Shown one piece after another: positions 23,959 through 35,400 of a stretch of DNA of 64,000 nucleotides. The notes under the pieces were generated by a model. That model saw only the letters and a list, made by a program, of their open reading frames with translations, did not search any database and had not been told where the DNA came from. Made by a program: the position numbers and the translations under genes. Position 1 is the first letter of the stretch. Each line of letters begins with the position of its first letter. This stretch comes from Rhynochetos jubatus (taxonomy: Eukaryota > Chordata > Aves > Eurypygiformes > Rhynochetidae), in assembly GCA_027574665.1 (NCBI GenBank), contig CM050653.1, forward strand, positions 45,272,118 through 45,336,117, in the 5' to 3' direction.

Positions 23959-24605
23959 CTGTTTTTATCTCAGCCCATGAGTCTTCCCATCTTTACTCTT
24001 CCAGTTCTCTCCCCTGTGCACTGGTGAGGGAGTGGCTGTGTGGTGCTTAGTTGCTGGCTGGTGTAAATTCTCACATAAAAAGAGAATGTATTTACAGCAA
24101 TCTTACCAACTCTCTCTGTGTGCATGTATTTCTATTTCTTTTTTCATTTCCTGAAATAAAAACCTGCTGTAGGAATTTTATATTCAGAGAAATATTATAA
24201 AGAACATAAACTGGTAGCCTGTTATTTGGTGAATTATGTTGAAGGGATCACATACTTTCTGGATAAAGCATGTATTTCAGTGTGTGTCAGATGTCAGGCC
24301 ACTGTAAATAATCTGGAGTCATCTACACTATAAGGATTTGGCCATTAGAGTTCTGTATGTTTGTGGAAAGAAGCTAATGTGTCTTTTGTGAAAGAATACA
24401 GTGTTCTTTACCAATAAAAGTGAACAGTATTAAAGGGTTTGCATAAAACTATTGAAATGTCACAACAGAATTTGTGTTTCTAAGTTCCTTCTAGTGTAGA
24501 AGTTGTATCCTTATTATTATTTCAGCATTGATTTAAAAGGTTTTCTTTGCATTTTCCCCTAATAAGCAGTACATATTATTTCCATACTCCCAAAGCAAAA
24601 TACAA

Positions 24606-24628
24606 CCCCTCCTCCCTCCCTCCCCCCA
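24606..24628. repeat. (CTCC)-like pyrimidine tract
   Basis: Irregular CCTCC/CTCCC units followed by a run of C, 23 bp in all. Confidence 0.75.
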
Positions 24629-27431
24629 CTTTCCATCTTCAGGCTTTATTTATTTTTTTTTTAAATGCTCCAGAAGATAGGGAAGTAAGAATACTAGCTT
24701 TCATTGTAAGGATTGTGAAGCTATCCAGCATTTTAACAGTGACATTGCTAGTTCTTTGGAAAGCCTTTTCTTTAATCAGATATTTGATACTGCAGCAACC
24801 AGAAAAGGATAATAGTGATTTTTTAGCAGCTTAGAAAATAGAAACAGTGGCTGTTGTAGTGTGTAGCAGTGGTCCTTAGCTGTTGACCTAACATAGCTAA
24901 ATACCTATTAGGAGCAAAAAAAGATGTATTTTTCTCCATTTTGAACAGTTTCCATCATCCTCTGTTACTTTTTGATGTGATGAGCCACAAGAATTTACCT
25001 GTTATTGTTCTGATGAATATCTCATTTTGCTATTATGGCTGAGATCTTCCCTAATTCACAGGGTAAAAACTAGAAGGGTCATCAAATCCTTTTATGACTG
25101 GGAACCATATTCCCTTTTTCTTTTAATAACAACATATTGAACTTCTTAAAACCAGTTAGCTATTTGGATTGCACGGTACAGTCTGATACTGCCGTGATTT
25201 TAGCCTTTTCTGATTTATGTAACATCATCTTCATTTGTAATTTAGAATTAACAAAGAGTATCACAAATATTTTTGCCTTCAGCAAGCACATTACAGAATA
25301 TCTCCAATGAAATAATAAAACTAGAAATTCAGACAAAAGTCTATATGGCTCTATGAATGGCTACAGAAATAGGATGCCTGTGGCCGTGGGGGACATCGTG
25401 AATACAGGTCTGTAAGTATTTATTAATTACACAGAAAAGAACAAATTCAAAACATGATGTTGAAAGAGAACCACCACAGATTATCTTGAAGCCAACTCAG
25501 GACAGGAATTGCTTCTGAGAGCAGAAAATTAATTTCCAAATACTTATTGTAAATAAAACATGAACTTTGGGGACTCAAGTGAGAGTTTTAACTACTAGGA
25601 AATAATGGAAAATGAGACTGCATTTAATGGATTTTTGTTTTGAAAATTTCTTCAGCTTTTTTAATTCTCATATGAAAATGCTGTAAGTAAAAGTGGTGTT
25701 TCCCAATAAACTTACCTAGTCAAAATTTTTCCATAAACTCTTAATTTAGGTTAGCAAAAAGAACCATCCAGAACCCCCAAATCACCAAAGATTCAAAGCA
25801 CTCCAAATCTTCTTGGAACTGGAAGTGAATGGAGGAATATGTTGCTCATAGACAGGGAGTCCGAGGTCATGCAACTGGTCGGAAGATCAACTCAAGAGAG
25901 CTTCCATCAGTGAGATTCTGAGCTTCTATAAAAATTGCACATTATGTGGTGCTAGCACGTAAAGGAAAAATGTCTACCTAATGCTCAATGACAGAAGAGA
26001 ATTCAGTTTAATTTTTGCTATGCTTCATAAATACATGGGCATGACCTACGTGTATTGCGCTATGTCTCCCTTTCTAATGTGAGGACAAGGAAAAATGGTG
26101 GAGAACTTCAGACCAGTAACTGAGGTGTGATTTTTGGCAAGTTCTTTGACTTGTTTTTTATCTTTATTAACACCAACCATAGTAAATGAGGTTAAGTACC
26201 TTTGTAAATGGGACACAAATATCCCTACTGTGATGGGTATGGGGAAAAAGTGAGGGCAACTTAGGAAGAGCTTCCTCTGTATGAAGGTTGTCAACTGTCG
26301 AGTTGACTGATCAGTCAGAGGATCATTCCAGTAATGTTAACTGGATCCTGTTGGAGCAGGTGTTGTAAGGATTGGAACTTTTTTTGTACTAATTTGATAC
26401 GTTTTTCTGTCTCAGAGTGGAAGCTTGATTCAATATTTAAGAAAAGACCCACGTTTTAAGTAAAGGGAGGTTTGGCTGATGATGGCCTCTTTCAGTTTAA
26501 CATAAAAGATTTTTCAAACACCTTTCCCCAAAGCAAGTCATATGAGAGGCACTTTGCGGATTCAATAGAGGGTTCAAACTCTTAGGGAAATATACATCAA
26601 ATCAATATTGATTTTATGTATAAAGTCAACAAGAGAGAGTGATTTACAAGTAGAACATAAAAGAAAGTATTGAGGTAGTAGGAATCTGTCCATTAATGCT
26701 GTCTATGTGAGCTTTTTCGTAACAGAAGTAATATCTGCTCTTAACTCTTGCCTATAGGAACAGGAAAGCTGATGGGCTTGTCTCCCACTCTTCTAGGTGA
26801 TCAGCTCCCTTGCTATAGAGTCTACCCTAGATTGGGTACGTCTGTTAAAGAGAAAGGGGGGCGTGTGGAGATTTCCCTTCTCTCTAGAGTGGAGTAGTAA
26901 CTGTTACACATGTAAATAAATACACATTCTGCAGGTACGCATACATGGGTGCTTGTTATTAGGTATGTACATGCTACATACCACACGCAGAGAATGACTG
27001 TTTCCACTGAGCTTATAACGTGTTTCTTACTCAGTAAAGTGGTGGGAAGCCTTAATACACAGAATATACTGTTAAATCTCTAACCTTGCCTGAACCATTA
27101 CAGTTGCATGGTGTCTTGAAGTTTATACAATGCTACTCAAAGCATTGCTGCCCTAAAAATCCATGAAGGCAAGGCATTTAGACTATAATATTTTTTAAAG
27201 GAATGTCAATTAAAGAAATAGTTGCTTCAGGATGGATAAACTTAAAGAAGAGATTGCTGCTCCTTGCTTCTCTGTGTCCCTGTTGGGCCACTTTATATAA
27301 TGCAGGATCTCTTTGAAAGTCAGACCAGTAAACATGGTGTAAGAATATACAGCACAGCTGGCTGGAGTGCTAATAAAAAAGACATAATCCCTAGCTTTGT
27401 GCTTAGCAGGATCTATTTCTACAAGAAAATC

Positions 27432-27509
27432 TTAAAAACAAACAAACAAAAAAAAAACCCCCAAAAACCCCACAAAAACCAAACCCCCAAACCAACAAAA
27501 TAAACCCCC
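27432..27509. repeat. A/C-rich low-complexity tract
   Basis: Starts with (AAAC)n, then a 10-A run, then alternating A and C runs (CCCCCAAAAACCCC pattern) to 27509. The plus strand is nearly free of G and T. It has no unit long enough to be a minisatellite. Confidence 0.85.
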
Positions 27510-28194
27510 GTCTGCATTACTGTGCACACCAGTCCTGTCCTCATTTTGTGCAGTTTTTGATGGGCTGTAATTGTGTTCTTGACATTCACAGTGAAGCACA
27601 GTAATTTTGCTTTTAAGTTTTTTGAATTTCAATAGAAAAATATGCAAGGGATTCAGGAGGAAGTATGTAATTCAACGTTATATGTGATTTGTTTACTAAC
27701 CAAAAGAATACAAGCTTCATTGTCTTTTCAGGACTCCTTTATTCATCATGATACATCAGGAGTCTATTTCCTCCCCAAACTTTGAAATGTAATTTTTCCA
27801 GATCCTGATGAGATTCTAGTGTTTCTAATGTGTGTGGAAGGGCGTTCTTCTTGCTATTCTTATTATTTAATTGTATACATATCTCCTTGATAAAAAGGGC
27901 TATTCCCTTATGGATTTACTTAAAAATGAAATTATCACAGTGACATTAGCTGATTTAAAGTCAGCAATGTAGGGAGGAGATTAACTCTACTCTTACAGTC
28001 TCTTTTTGTATAAATCTACTAATATACCTTTAGGATGTCGGAAGTCCAGTGTATGATGAAGTATATCTTACAGAAGTTAGATTTGTTCATCATAGGGAGG
28101 CATATTTGCTTATCAAGACTTACAACCCAAACTGTTAGAAATCTGAGAAAATCCCCTTTCCTAAAATTTAATATAAAATTGTCTTAAATGTACA

Positions 28195-28764
28195 TGTTGT
28201 GGTTTGACCACAGTTAAGCACCACACATCTGCTCTCTCAGGTTCCCCCTTTCCCCAGTGGGATGGATGAGAGAATCAGAGGAAAAAGGTAAGAAAACTCA
28301 ATGGGTTGAAATAAGAACAGTTTAATAATTGAAATAAAATAAAGATGATACTACTACTATGTGATGAAAAGGGAAACAACAATGGGGAGTGGGGGGTGGA
28401 AGTGGGCAATGATACAACCACTCACCACCCACTGACAGATTTCAGTCAGTTCCTGAGCAGTGAGAGCCCCCTGGCTAACTCTCTCCAACTTACATACTGA
28501 GCATGACATTTTAGGACATGAAATGTCCCTTTGGTCAGTTTGGGTCATCTCTCATGGCTGTTTCTTCTCCCAGCTTCTTGTAGAGAAGAAGCTGGGAACA
28601 CAGGGGCAGTGTGAGAAACTGAAAGTCCTTGGCTTAAAGTAAATATTGTTTGGCACCAACTAAAAGCATCAGTGTGTTGTCAACATTCTTCTCAGCGCAA
28701 ATCAAAACATAGCTTCGTACGAGCTACTGTGAAGAAACAACATTACTCAGTCAAATCCAGCACA
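28195..28764 (-). mobile_element. Minus-strand ERVL-like solo LTR
   Basis: On the plus strand it opens TGTTGTGGTTTGACCACAG and closes AAATCCAGCACA. The minus strand therefore starts TGTGCTGGATTTGACTGAG and ends GGTCAAACCACAACA. Recognisable family blocks on the plus strand are ATAAGAACAGTTTAATAATTG (28312 region), CCACTCACCACCCACTGAC, GGTCAGTTTGGGTCA (28533 region) and ACTAAAAGCATCAGTGTGTTG (28659 region). It shares the R-region ATAAGAACAGTTTAAT motif with the minus-strand LTRs at 4162 and 5512. No convincing target duplication is visible (GTACA on the left against TGTCA on the right), so one end may be altered. A 12-bp-arm hairpin at 28568-28597 interrupts the block before the CTGAAAGTCCTTGGCTTA segment. 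Confidence 0.86.
28568..28597. repeat. Perfect inverted repeat inside the LTR
   Basis: TCCCAGCTTCTT (28568-28579) and its exact reverse complement AAGAAGCTGGGA (28586-28597) are separated by 6 bp. The left arm is ordinary LTR sequence; the right arm looks like an added inverted copy. Confidence 0.9.
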
Positions 28765-31700
28765 TGTCAGCAGAACATGCTGCTGATGACCATGCAAAAA
28801 GTTTAAGTATACTATGTATGAGCTATCCTCTGGGTGCCACCTAACTGAATTTGCAGAAGTAATTTCATTCCTTCACACCGTGTGCATGAATAAGTCAAAC
28901 CCATGTAGGATGCTCCACTAATGATGTAATAAATAAGATCCATATGCATGGCAATTGAAATACCTATTACTCATCTTTGTTAGGACCATTTTTTCTGTCT
29001 GTGATTTCTTAAGAAATAATTAGAAACTCTGGTAACTAAGGTGTTCTGCAGAAGACCTTAAGGTAGGTTATGCAATGGGACTAAGAAGGTTCTACTCACT
29101 GGAGCTCATGGCTATTAAAGAGAAATTTCTTTTGATTCTACAGGGAAATTCTGGTCATTGTTTGAGATCTTGTCAATAAGCTCGAGAAAACTTCTGTTGG
29201 GGAATGGTGCAATTCAATACAGGCAGCTTTGCTGCAGAGAGAGTTCTGTGAGATGCAGAGAAAGAACTTCAGAAGTGGGAGGTGAGTGGCTTGGTTTGGG
29301 ACTTGTGACTTTCCAGACTTGCCAGAATTTGGCACCCTAGAAGTGTCTTTCCTCTGAGGCCTAATAGAAGTATAGTAACTGAGCGATGGCATGGCTTAAA
29401 TAATACTCCACTAATTAACAATTGTGGTACCAGAACATTTCTGACAAGTTCTCCCAGATTTTGTCACCCAGCACTACAATCTCCCCAGTTCAAATTCAGA
29501 TCCCAACCAGAATGAGGACTTTTTTTCCCCTTTGAGGGGGATGACATAAGGAATGGAAAAATATCCTCTGAAGCAAACCAACCCACAAAACCTTGCCCTT
29601 GGTGTGAGCATCAGTGTTGGAGGAAGGATATGCACCAATTCAAACTTCCTTCGTCTTATGTTAACATATTGATAATGCAAATGCATATTGAGATCTATTG
29701 TTTGCTGTTGACCTGCTGTCAACAGAAAATGAGGCCATACATAAAAGCATTGGACTCTTCCTATGTGAGCTTCTAGAAGTTACTCAGTACTACATAGCGC
29801 TGTCCTCACTGTCTTTGCTTTGATTTTCCAGCTTGGTTCCAACAGCTGCCTTTGTCAGAATAACTTGTCAGCTGGGAAGAGAGAGCAGTCTTACTGCCCG
29901 CCCCGCCCCCCCCCCCCCCCCCCCTTACCTACCAGATAGCATCCCCTAGGAGCTCTTGTGTGTTTTTCTCTTATGAAATCCAATAAGAAAGCAAGATAAA
30001 GACACAGTAGCACCATAAATGGCTATTGATAGTAATTTTAATATTTCACAGCTTTGACCAAAGAGCAAGCTATTACCCATCGGCTGTACCACACTAAGTA
30101 CAAAACAGAAATAACCAGGGGCAGTTACTGTGGAGAAAACACCTTGTGCTAACTCACTATCCTGTGGGAACTTCTGTTCCTAAAGCTTTGAGTGGAGTGG
30201 AGCAATTAATGTCTGTGAGGCTCAAGTGAATATTGCTTGTTAAGTTGTACTTCTTGTATATTTCTCATGTTGTATTTGTGACTTACATTTGCCCCTGGGG
30301 ACCAGCTGAGGGATAAAATATTGTTGCTTTAAGCACGCTGCCGAGTAATAGCTACTGTGCCTGCTGTGGGGAGCTAGTAATGCAAGGAGAAGAAGGTGGA
30401 CAATGAGCAGGGGAAAGGAATGAGGCCCAAGATATATCTGCAATGTGCCTGCTAGACAGGGAGGGAAACAACAGACCTTTCTGCTTGGCAGCTAGTGTTT
30501 TCTGTGTCACATCCTCCAAGCTGTATTGCCTTGAACATCTGGTTTTAGCCCTGTCCTCACAGTCTGAATTGCTTTTACTTATGAGAAAGGCATGTCTGGA
30601 GTATTTGTGCCCTTGGGGATAGGTGTATGCTTCCGATAAAGTCTGCAAGTGAGGTGTGGGAAATACTGAAAACTGCTAATGATTCTAAAAGGTTTTTAGC
30701 CTTAATGCTCTTTCAATCTGCCTCTGCTTGCAGATTAGGTTCTGTGAATACTGTTTTTGGCAGTAGAAGAGGCCTAAGAGGTTTCTGACCTCAGATATTT
30801 TTTTCCCCATCCTTGCACTGAAATTGTAAAAAAATAACTGGTGGTAGGGCCATATGGTAAACTGAACTGACTCAAACATAGAAAGTATTTAGAAGTATTA
30901 TTATCATGCTGTGAATGGAAGGAAAATGGATATATTATTCCAATGACTAGATTGGTTCTGTACTATTTATGGAGTGGACAGCAGCAATACAGACATCTTT
31001 CTATCCTGTCTTTCAAAAGAAAATATTCATGGAACCACAGCTAAATTTTGTTCTTTATTTGTGCAAGCAATCTCTGCTGTTTATCTTGTAATTGTTAATT
31101 AACAGTATATCACTACCTTCATCCTTTTAGGCTAACTGCAAGTGCATCCCTTTAAGCTTACTATTGTATTTTCACCTATTTGAAAATGTATTTTGAAAAA
31201 ATATATAAATGTGAAAGAGAAGGACATTGACTTCAGCTTTGTTGTCTGTTGTACTTTAATGCATATAATAGTTCCAAGACAATAAAGCTAATCCTCTGGC
31301 ATCTTTATGGTCATTTTCACAGACATTTTTCCAAGAAAACTACTAAAATAATACACTAACACTCAGCACTAATGGAAGTTAGAAAGTTATATTTGATAGA
31401 TGGATGTGTCAATTGACTTTCACTTTAAGAAGCTTTATTGTAGTTGTCTTTCTATGTAAACAGCATAAGAACTGTAGGTTAAGATCACAGTGATTATTTT
31501 GGTGAAGGCAAAGAAACCTTGAACAAGAGAATGACAGCTCTTACAGGGAAGTGGGGAGGTGGGAAAGGATAGGAAAATATCATTAACTGAGCTATTTTTT
31601 TACAGAAAACCAAACACAACTTATCAAAGATAAGGCTGCTACTTGTGAATGGAAGTACAAGCAGGAAGTTCATACCTGATTTCAGTTAAAAGTAGAGTCT

Positions 31701-34700
31701 AAAGTACTTTGCTTGGTCCTTTCTTGCTGTCTCTCTTCCTCTGCTCATTCTCACTCATTCCTGTTTTGGCTAGGCTGTCTCAGGAAGAGGTTTCCCTTGG
31801 CATTCACCTTTAATAAAACAGAAACCTAAGTTTCTGTGTTTACATAAATTTATTGCCAGCCCCCAGGCTTGTCTTACTACACCTGTAGTTCAAAATGACT
31901 TGCGGTACATGATTAGCAGATTGAGAATACTAGGCATTTTTATTATCTACTGCAATGTTATCTGGTAAAGAAACCTTGTTCATTGCATAGTAATGGAAGA
32001 AAGGGAAGATTAATCCTTTCCCCTGGCACAGAAGGAGAAAGTGGAAATACTGCTTTGTCCCCTTGTGTAAAGTGAAATTTTATATTATTGGTAATTGCCT
32101 TCAAAACCCTAGGAAAGGTACTGTGCCTGTAGCTACAGCATTCTGGCATATAGCAACATCCAATGTAGATTGCCCTGCGCTTATGTTCCTTCCAAGTGTA
32201 TCCCTTGTACTTGGTCTCCACTTTGTGGGCACTGTGATGTGCTTGTCAGGACGGCCGTCTGTCTGCTAGAATTCTTGGAATTTTATGGGAAGTGTCTGAA
32301 GGCACTCTAATAGTGCCTTCCCTGGGGTAGAATTCAGGCTAGAAACAGGAAGAATCTTGGTGGGGGTGGGTTTGGAAATATCTTGTGCTCATAGAGAAAA
32401 GCTTGAAAAGATGGTCTGGAAGTGCCTTACGTGTTACAGTCAAAGCAGATTACTTACTGTCAACCCCAAAACATCCTGTGAGTGTGTTTGTTAAACAAGG
32501 TTACTGAATTTAGGTGACTTTCTCTTTATTCTTGAGCAGATGGATTTATAATGTGGTATTGAAGAGGAATACATATTCTAGTTTAATAATACAGGACTAT
32601 CTAAGTAGATTACATGGCTTTTACACAATTCTGTTTTTCAGTGCTAGTAAAGCACAGCCAGTTGCATTCAGGAGCACAGCGTAGGTGAAACAGACTCTGA
32701 GTCTCCTCCTAAAATGGCTGTAAAGCTACTTACTGTGCATACAACTCTGTTTTGCCTCTGAGGAGGAAAGATGGTTATTTATATTGTGAGATTGATGCAT
32801 CCAACTAAGTGAGCCTTGGCTCTTAATTGAGACACCTACATAACCCCTGCAGAGAAGGAGGTGCTCCCAGTTGTCCTCTGGGGATGTTTATCTTCCCCTG
32901 TTGACTGAGAGGTGCAGGGGATGGCAAGCTTGCCTTATATTCAGTTGCAAAACCATGAATATTTCCCCTTCTCCTTCACCACCCATGCTGATGCTTTATT
33001 CAAGCAAACCAATTTACAGGCCTGGAAAGAAATATTTGAGAAAGTATGTGTTGATTTAAAAACAAAGAGAAAAGCTGTTGCAGAGAGCAGGCAAAATGCC
33101 ATGTGTGTTTGTTGGAAGTGGTAAAGCTTGAGGAGGGAACAGTAGGGAGCTGAATAAAAAAGCCTTGAAAGCCATTCCACTATGTTGTCTAAGCTGAAAG
33201 ATGGAGTAAGAGCCAATTTTCTTATCTCAACAGCATGAGCCTTGCAATCAAGTCTGTTCCTGTTTTTAATTGTCACCTGTGCTGTCAGCCAACTTAGTGT
33301 TCCCACACAGAAAAAGTGTTTGCATTTACTTTCATGGTTGCATCTGGAGCTAAAGGTACTTACGCACATCCAGGCCAGCCTCTGCTTGCTGTCTTCAATA
33401 GCAGGCTCCTCTTCAGTTCTCAGGATGTACTTCCCAAGGTGTGATCAGGAATGGTTTGTTCTCAAAGTCTTAATTTTCATTTAGATCCTCCCCCCCTCCT
33501 GCCTTTTAATGTCTCTACTTGTGGATAAAATGGTCCATCTGCTGATCTTTGAACCGAGAGGGTCTCATTAGCTGGATTTTTGCTGCTGTGATGGGAAAAG
33601 TCTTTCTGATTCTAGAAATCCAGGCCCCATAGGTTTTCTTGAAAATGTAAATACTTGAGTTACATTAAAGAATAATACTGTGAATTGCCTTATTGGTTGA
33701 TACGTGTGTGCTTAAAGAAAGCACACATTCTACTTACCTCAAAACTGCTTGATATTTCTCTCAATCTTTGTGAAAAGCAGGTGAAGAACTATGTTAGAAA
33801 AATAGTAATTGTCTTCTCTCTGTCTTCCATATTAATATTAACCAGCAATGGCTTCAGTGAAACTGTCTGAAGCAGCTGATATAAAAATCAATGCTAAGTA
33901 ATCCAAAGGACAATTGGACCCATTATAAAATCAAGTAACAAATCCAAAATAATCCCCATATATGGTAATCCCATCAGAGCACTGATATCCATGGAACCCA
34001 TTGTTGTGTTAGAATTCTGATGTTTAATGACCTTAGAGTACCAGAGGTGACCCTTATTAGAAGGTATAAGCTAGTGTCCACTGTGATGAGTGGCAGCGTT
34101 CATATTTTAAATAGCGCTTTGCTGTGTAAGAGTATCCTTTTAATCCTGCCTCAGACAGAGCTGCATGCCTTAAAATCTGCGTGTTTTTTGAGCTCACTGT
34201 TGTTCATGGCCACCTACTGAAGACTCTAAAAATGCTTGAGGAAGGAAGAGCTTAGTTCTAATAATCTCTGTCTTCATAGAAGCTTTTTTTTTTTTCTTTT
34301 GAAATACGGAGGTTTGGGTTCAATGTATAGTCTATTTAAAAGGCAACATGTAGTAGGGTGGTACCTCTACAATGCTAAGAAAATGTCTTTAATTACCTTT
34401 TAGATAAAAGCTACAGATATAATCTTGATATTTTTTCATAGTCGCCTTATTAAATAGCTTGACATGTTTGGGAAGGTTCTAATTTGTAAGAGCCAATGTG
34501 TATTTGTTGAGAACAGTCATGTCAAACCAATCTAATTTCTTTCAGTGACAAGGTAACAGGCCTTTTGGATAGGAAAAAGAAACAGATGTATATCTTTAGT
34601 AAAGCTTTGTTATTGACTTGCACAATATTCCCATAAGCAAACTAGATTAATACATTTAAATACAACTAGTAAAAAAAAATAAATATGAATTTCAGAAGCA

Positions 34701-34849
34701 CAGGGACATAATGGATGATTAAACAAAGTAGGGATCTGTCCTGGCTGAAATATAATTCAGTGTTTTTATCAGTTATTAAGATGATAAAATTGAGGATATT
34801 CCCTTAATTTTACACTGCTGTGTAGCCACAGGAACAACTGTGCTGGTAA
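28765..34849. other. Unique non-coding sequence, no gene seen
   Basis: No supported gene. The C tract at 29897-29924 is the only strong low-complexity feature; a shorter T run is at about 34287-34297. The interval about 31020-31280 is A+T-rich with a TAATTGTTAATTAA core and is flagged as a possible conserved element. Short frames throughout have no recognisable domains. The old CR1 at 34850 may begin up to about 150 bp earlier. Confidence 0.55.
29897..29924. repeat. Poly-C tract with G interruptions (CCCGCCCCG then 19 C)
   Basis: The 19-C run at 29906-29924 is preceded by CCCGCCCCG. On the minus strand this is a long G run able to support quadruplex structure, and its exact length is likely to be unreliable. 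Confidence 0.9.
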
Positions 34850-35400
34850 CAGTTCAGTAAAAATTTTGGGAGATAGTGTGAGTCAAAAGCTGAACAGGAG
34901 CTAACAGTGTAAAACAATTATCAGAAGGGTAGAGATAAGTGAAATGAAAGAGTTTGAAAAATGTGAAATAATTCTAAACATCGGTAAATATGTAGCTGGA
35001 ATGCAGTGACAGGTTTTGGTTAAGAAGAGAACCAACTGAACCAAGAAGACCAGAAGTTATAGGAAATCAGGAAAAGTTATCATAACAGAAAAGATGACCA
35101 AGAAAGATATAAAATTACTTTAATATACTGAAAATGAGACCTGGAAAGAGACATAAGTCTTGAAATATGTTAAGAATGCCTATAAAGAGAGAGAACAATT
35201 TATCTTCATGTTTAAAGGACAAGAACTAATGCGCTTAGGCTGCAGCAAAGAGTATTAAGCATCAGGAAAATCCCTCTAACTTTAAGTATAGCAACATCTG
35301 AATGAATTGTCTGGAAAGTAGTGGATTATCAGCATAGGAAGTTTTGAAGAATAAGCCTGACAAATATCTGTCAGGAAGGCTTAGGATTACAGAAGACCCA
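34850..35400 (+). mobile_element. Old CR1 LINE fragment (end of ORF2 and 3' region)
   Basis: Several consecutive blocks match the 3' portion of older reptilian/avian CR1 elements, in the right order: GTCAAAAGCTGAACAGGAGC then AACAGTGT (34883 region), GTAGCTGGAATGCAGTGACA (34992 region), AATATGTTAAGAATGCCTAT (35164 region), AGGACAAGAACTAATGCGCT then GGCTGCAGCAA (35216-35250), TGAATGAATTGTCTGG (35299 region), and GAAGTTTTGAAGAATAAGCC then TGACAAATATCTGTCAGGAA (35338-35376). Many substitutions and small indels separate it from the remembered consensus, so it is old. Reading frames are destroyed. Both ends are approximate; similarity fades past 35400 before the CR1 tail. Confidence 0.75.

Larger units (their letters stand above)
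23489..24066 (+). mobile_element. Plus-strand ERVL-like solo LTR carrying a 23-bp inversion
   Basis: It opens TGTGCTGGTTTTAGCTGG and can be followed block by block against the LTR at 5469-6521. It is the most complete copy of this family here: the U3 keeps TCCATAGCATATAATGTCATGGTCAG-type sequence and a TATA box (23764-23771), and the R/U5 part keeps ATTAAA (23953-23958) and CTGTTTTTATCTCAGCCCATGAG. The 3' end stops at GCTTAGTTGCTGGCTGGTGTAAA (about 24066), about 12 bp short of the family end, so the right target duplication is lost. Positions 23511-23533 are inverted relative to the other copies (see findings). No internal sequence is attached. Confidence 0.92.
24067..28194. other. Unique non-coding sequence, no gene seen
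   Basis: No supported gene. Simple tracts are a C/T-rich (CTCC)-like run at 24606-24628 and an A/C-rich run at 27432-27509. A perfect 14-bp palindrome lies at 26304-26317. Open frames at 27264-27503 (plus) and 27432-27647 (minus) are created by the A/C-rich tract. Confidence 0.55.

Noticed and set aside
27264..27647. Open frames on both strands across 27432-27509
   Set aside because: They are produced by the A/C-rich low-complexity tract, which lacks stop codons in these frames.
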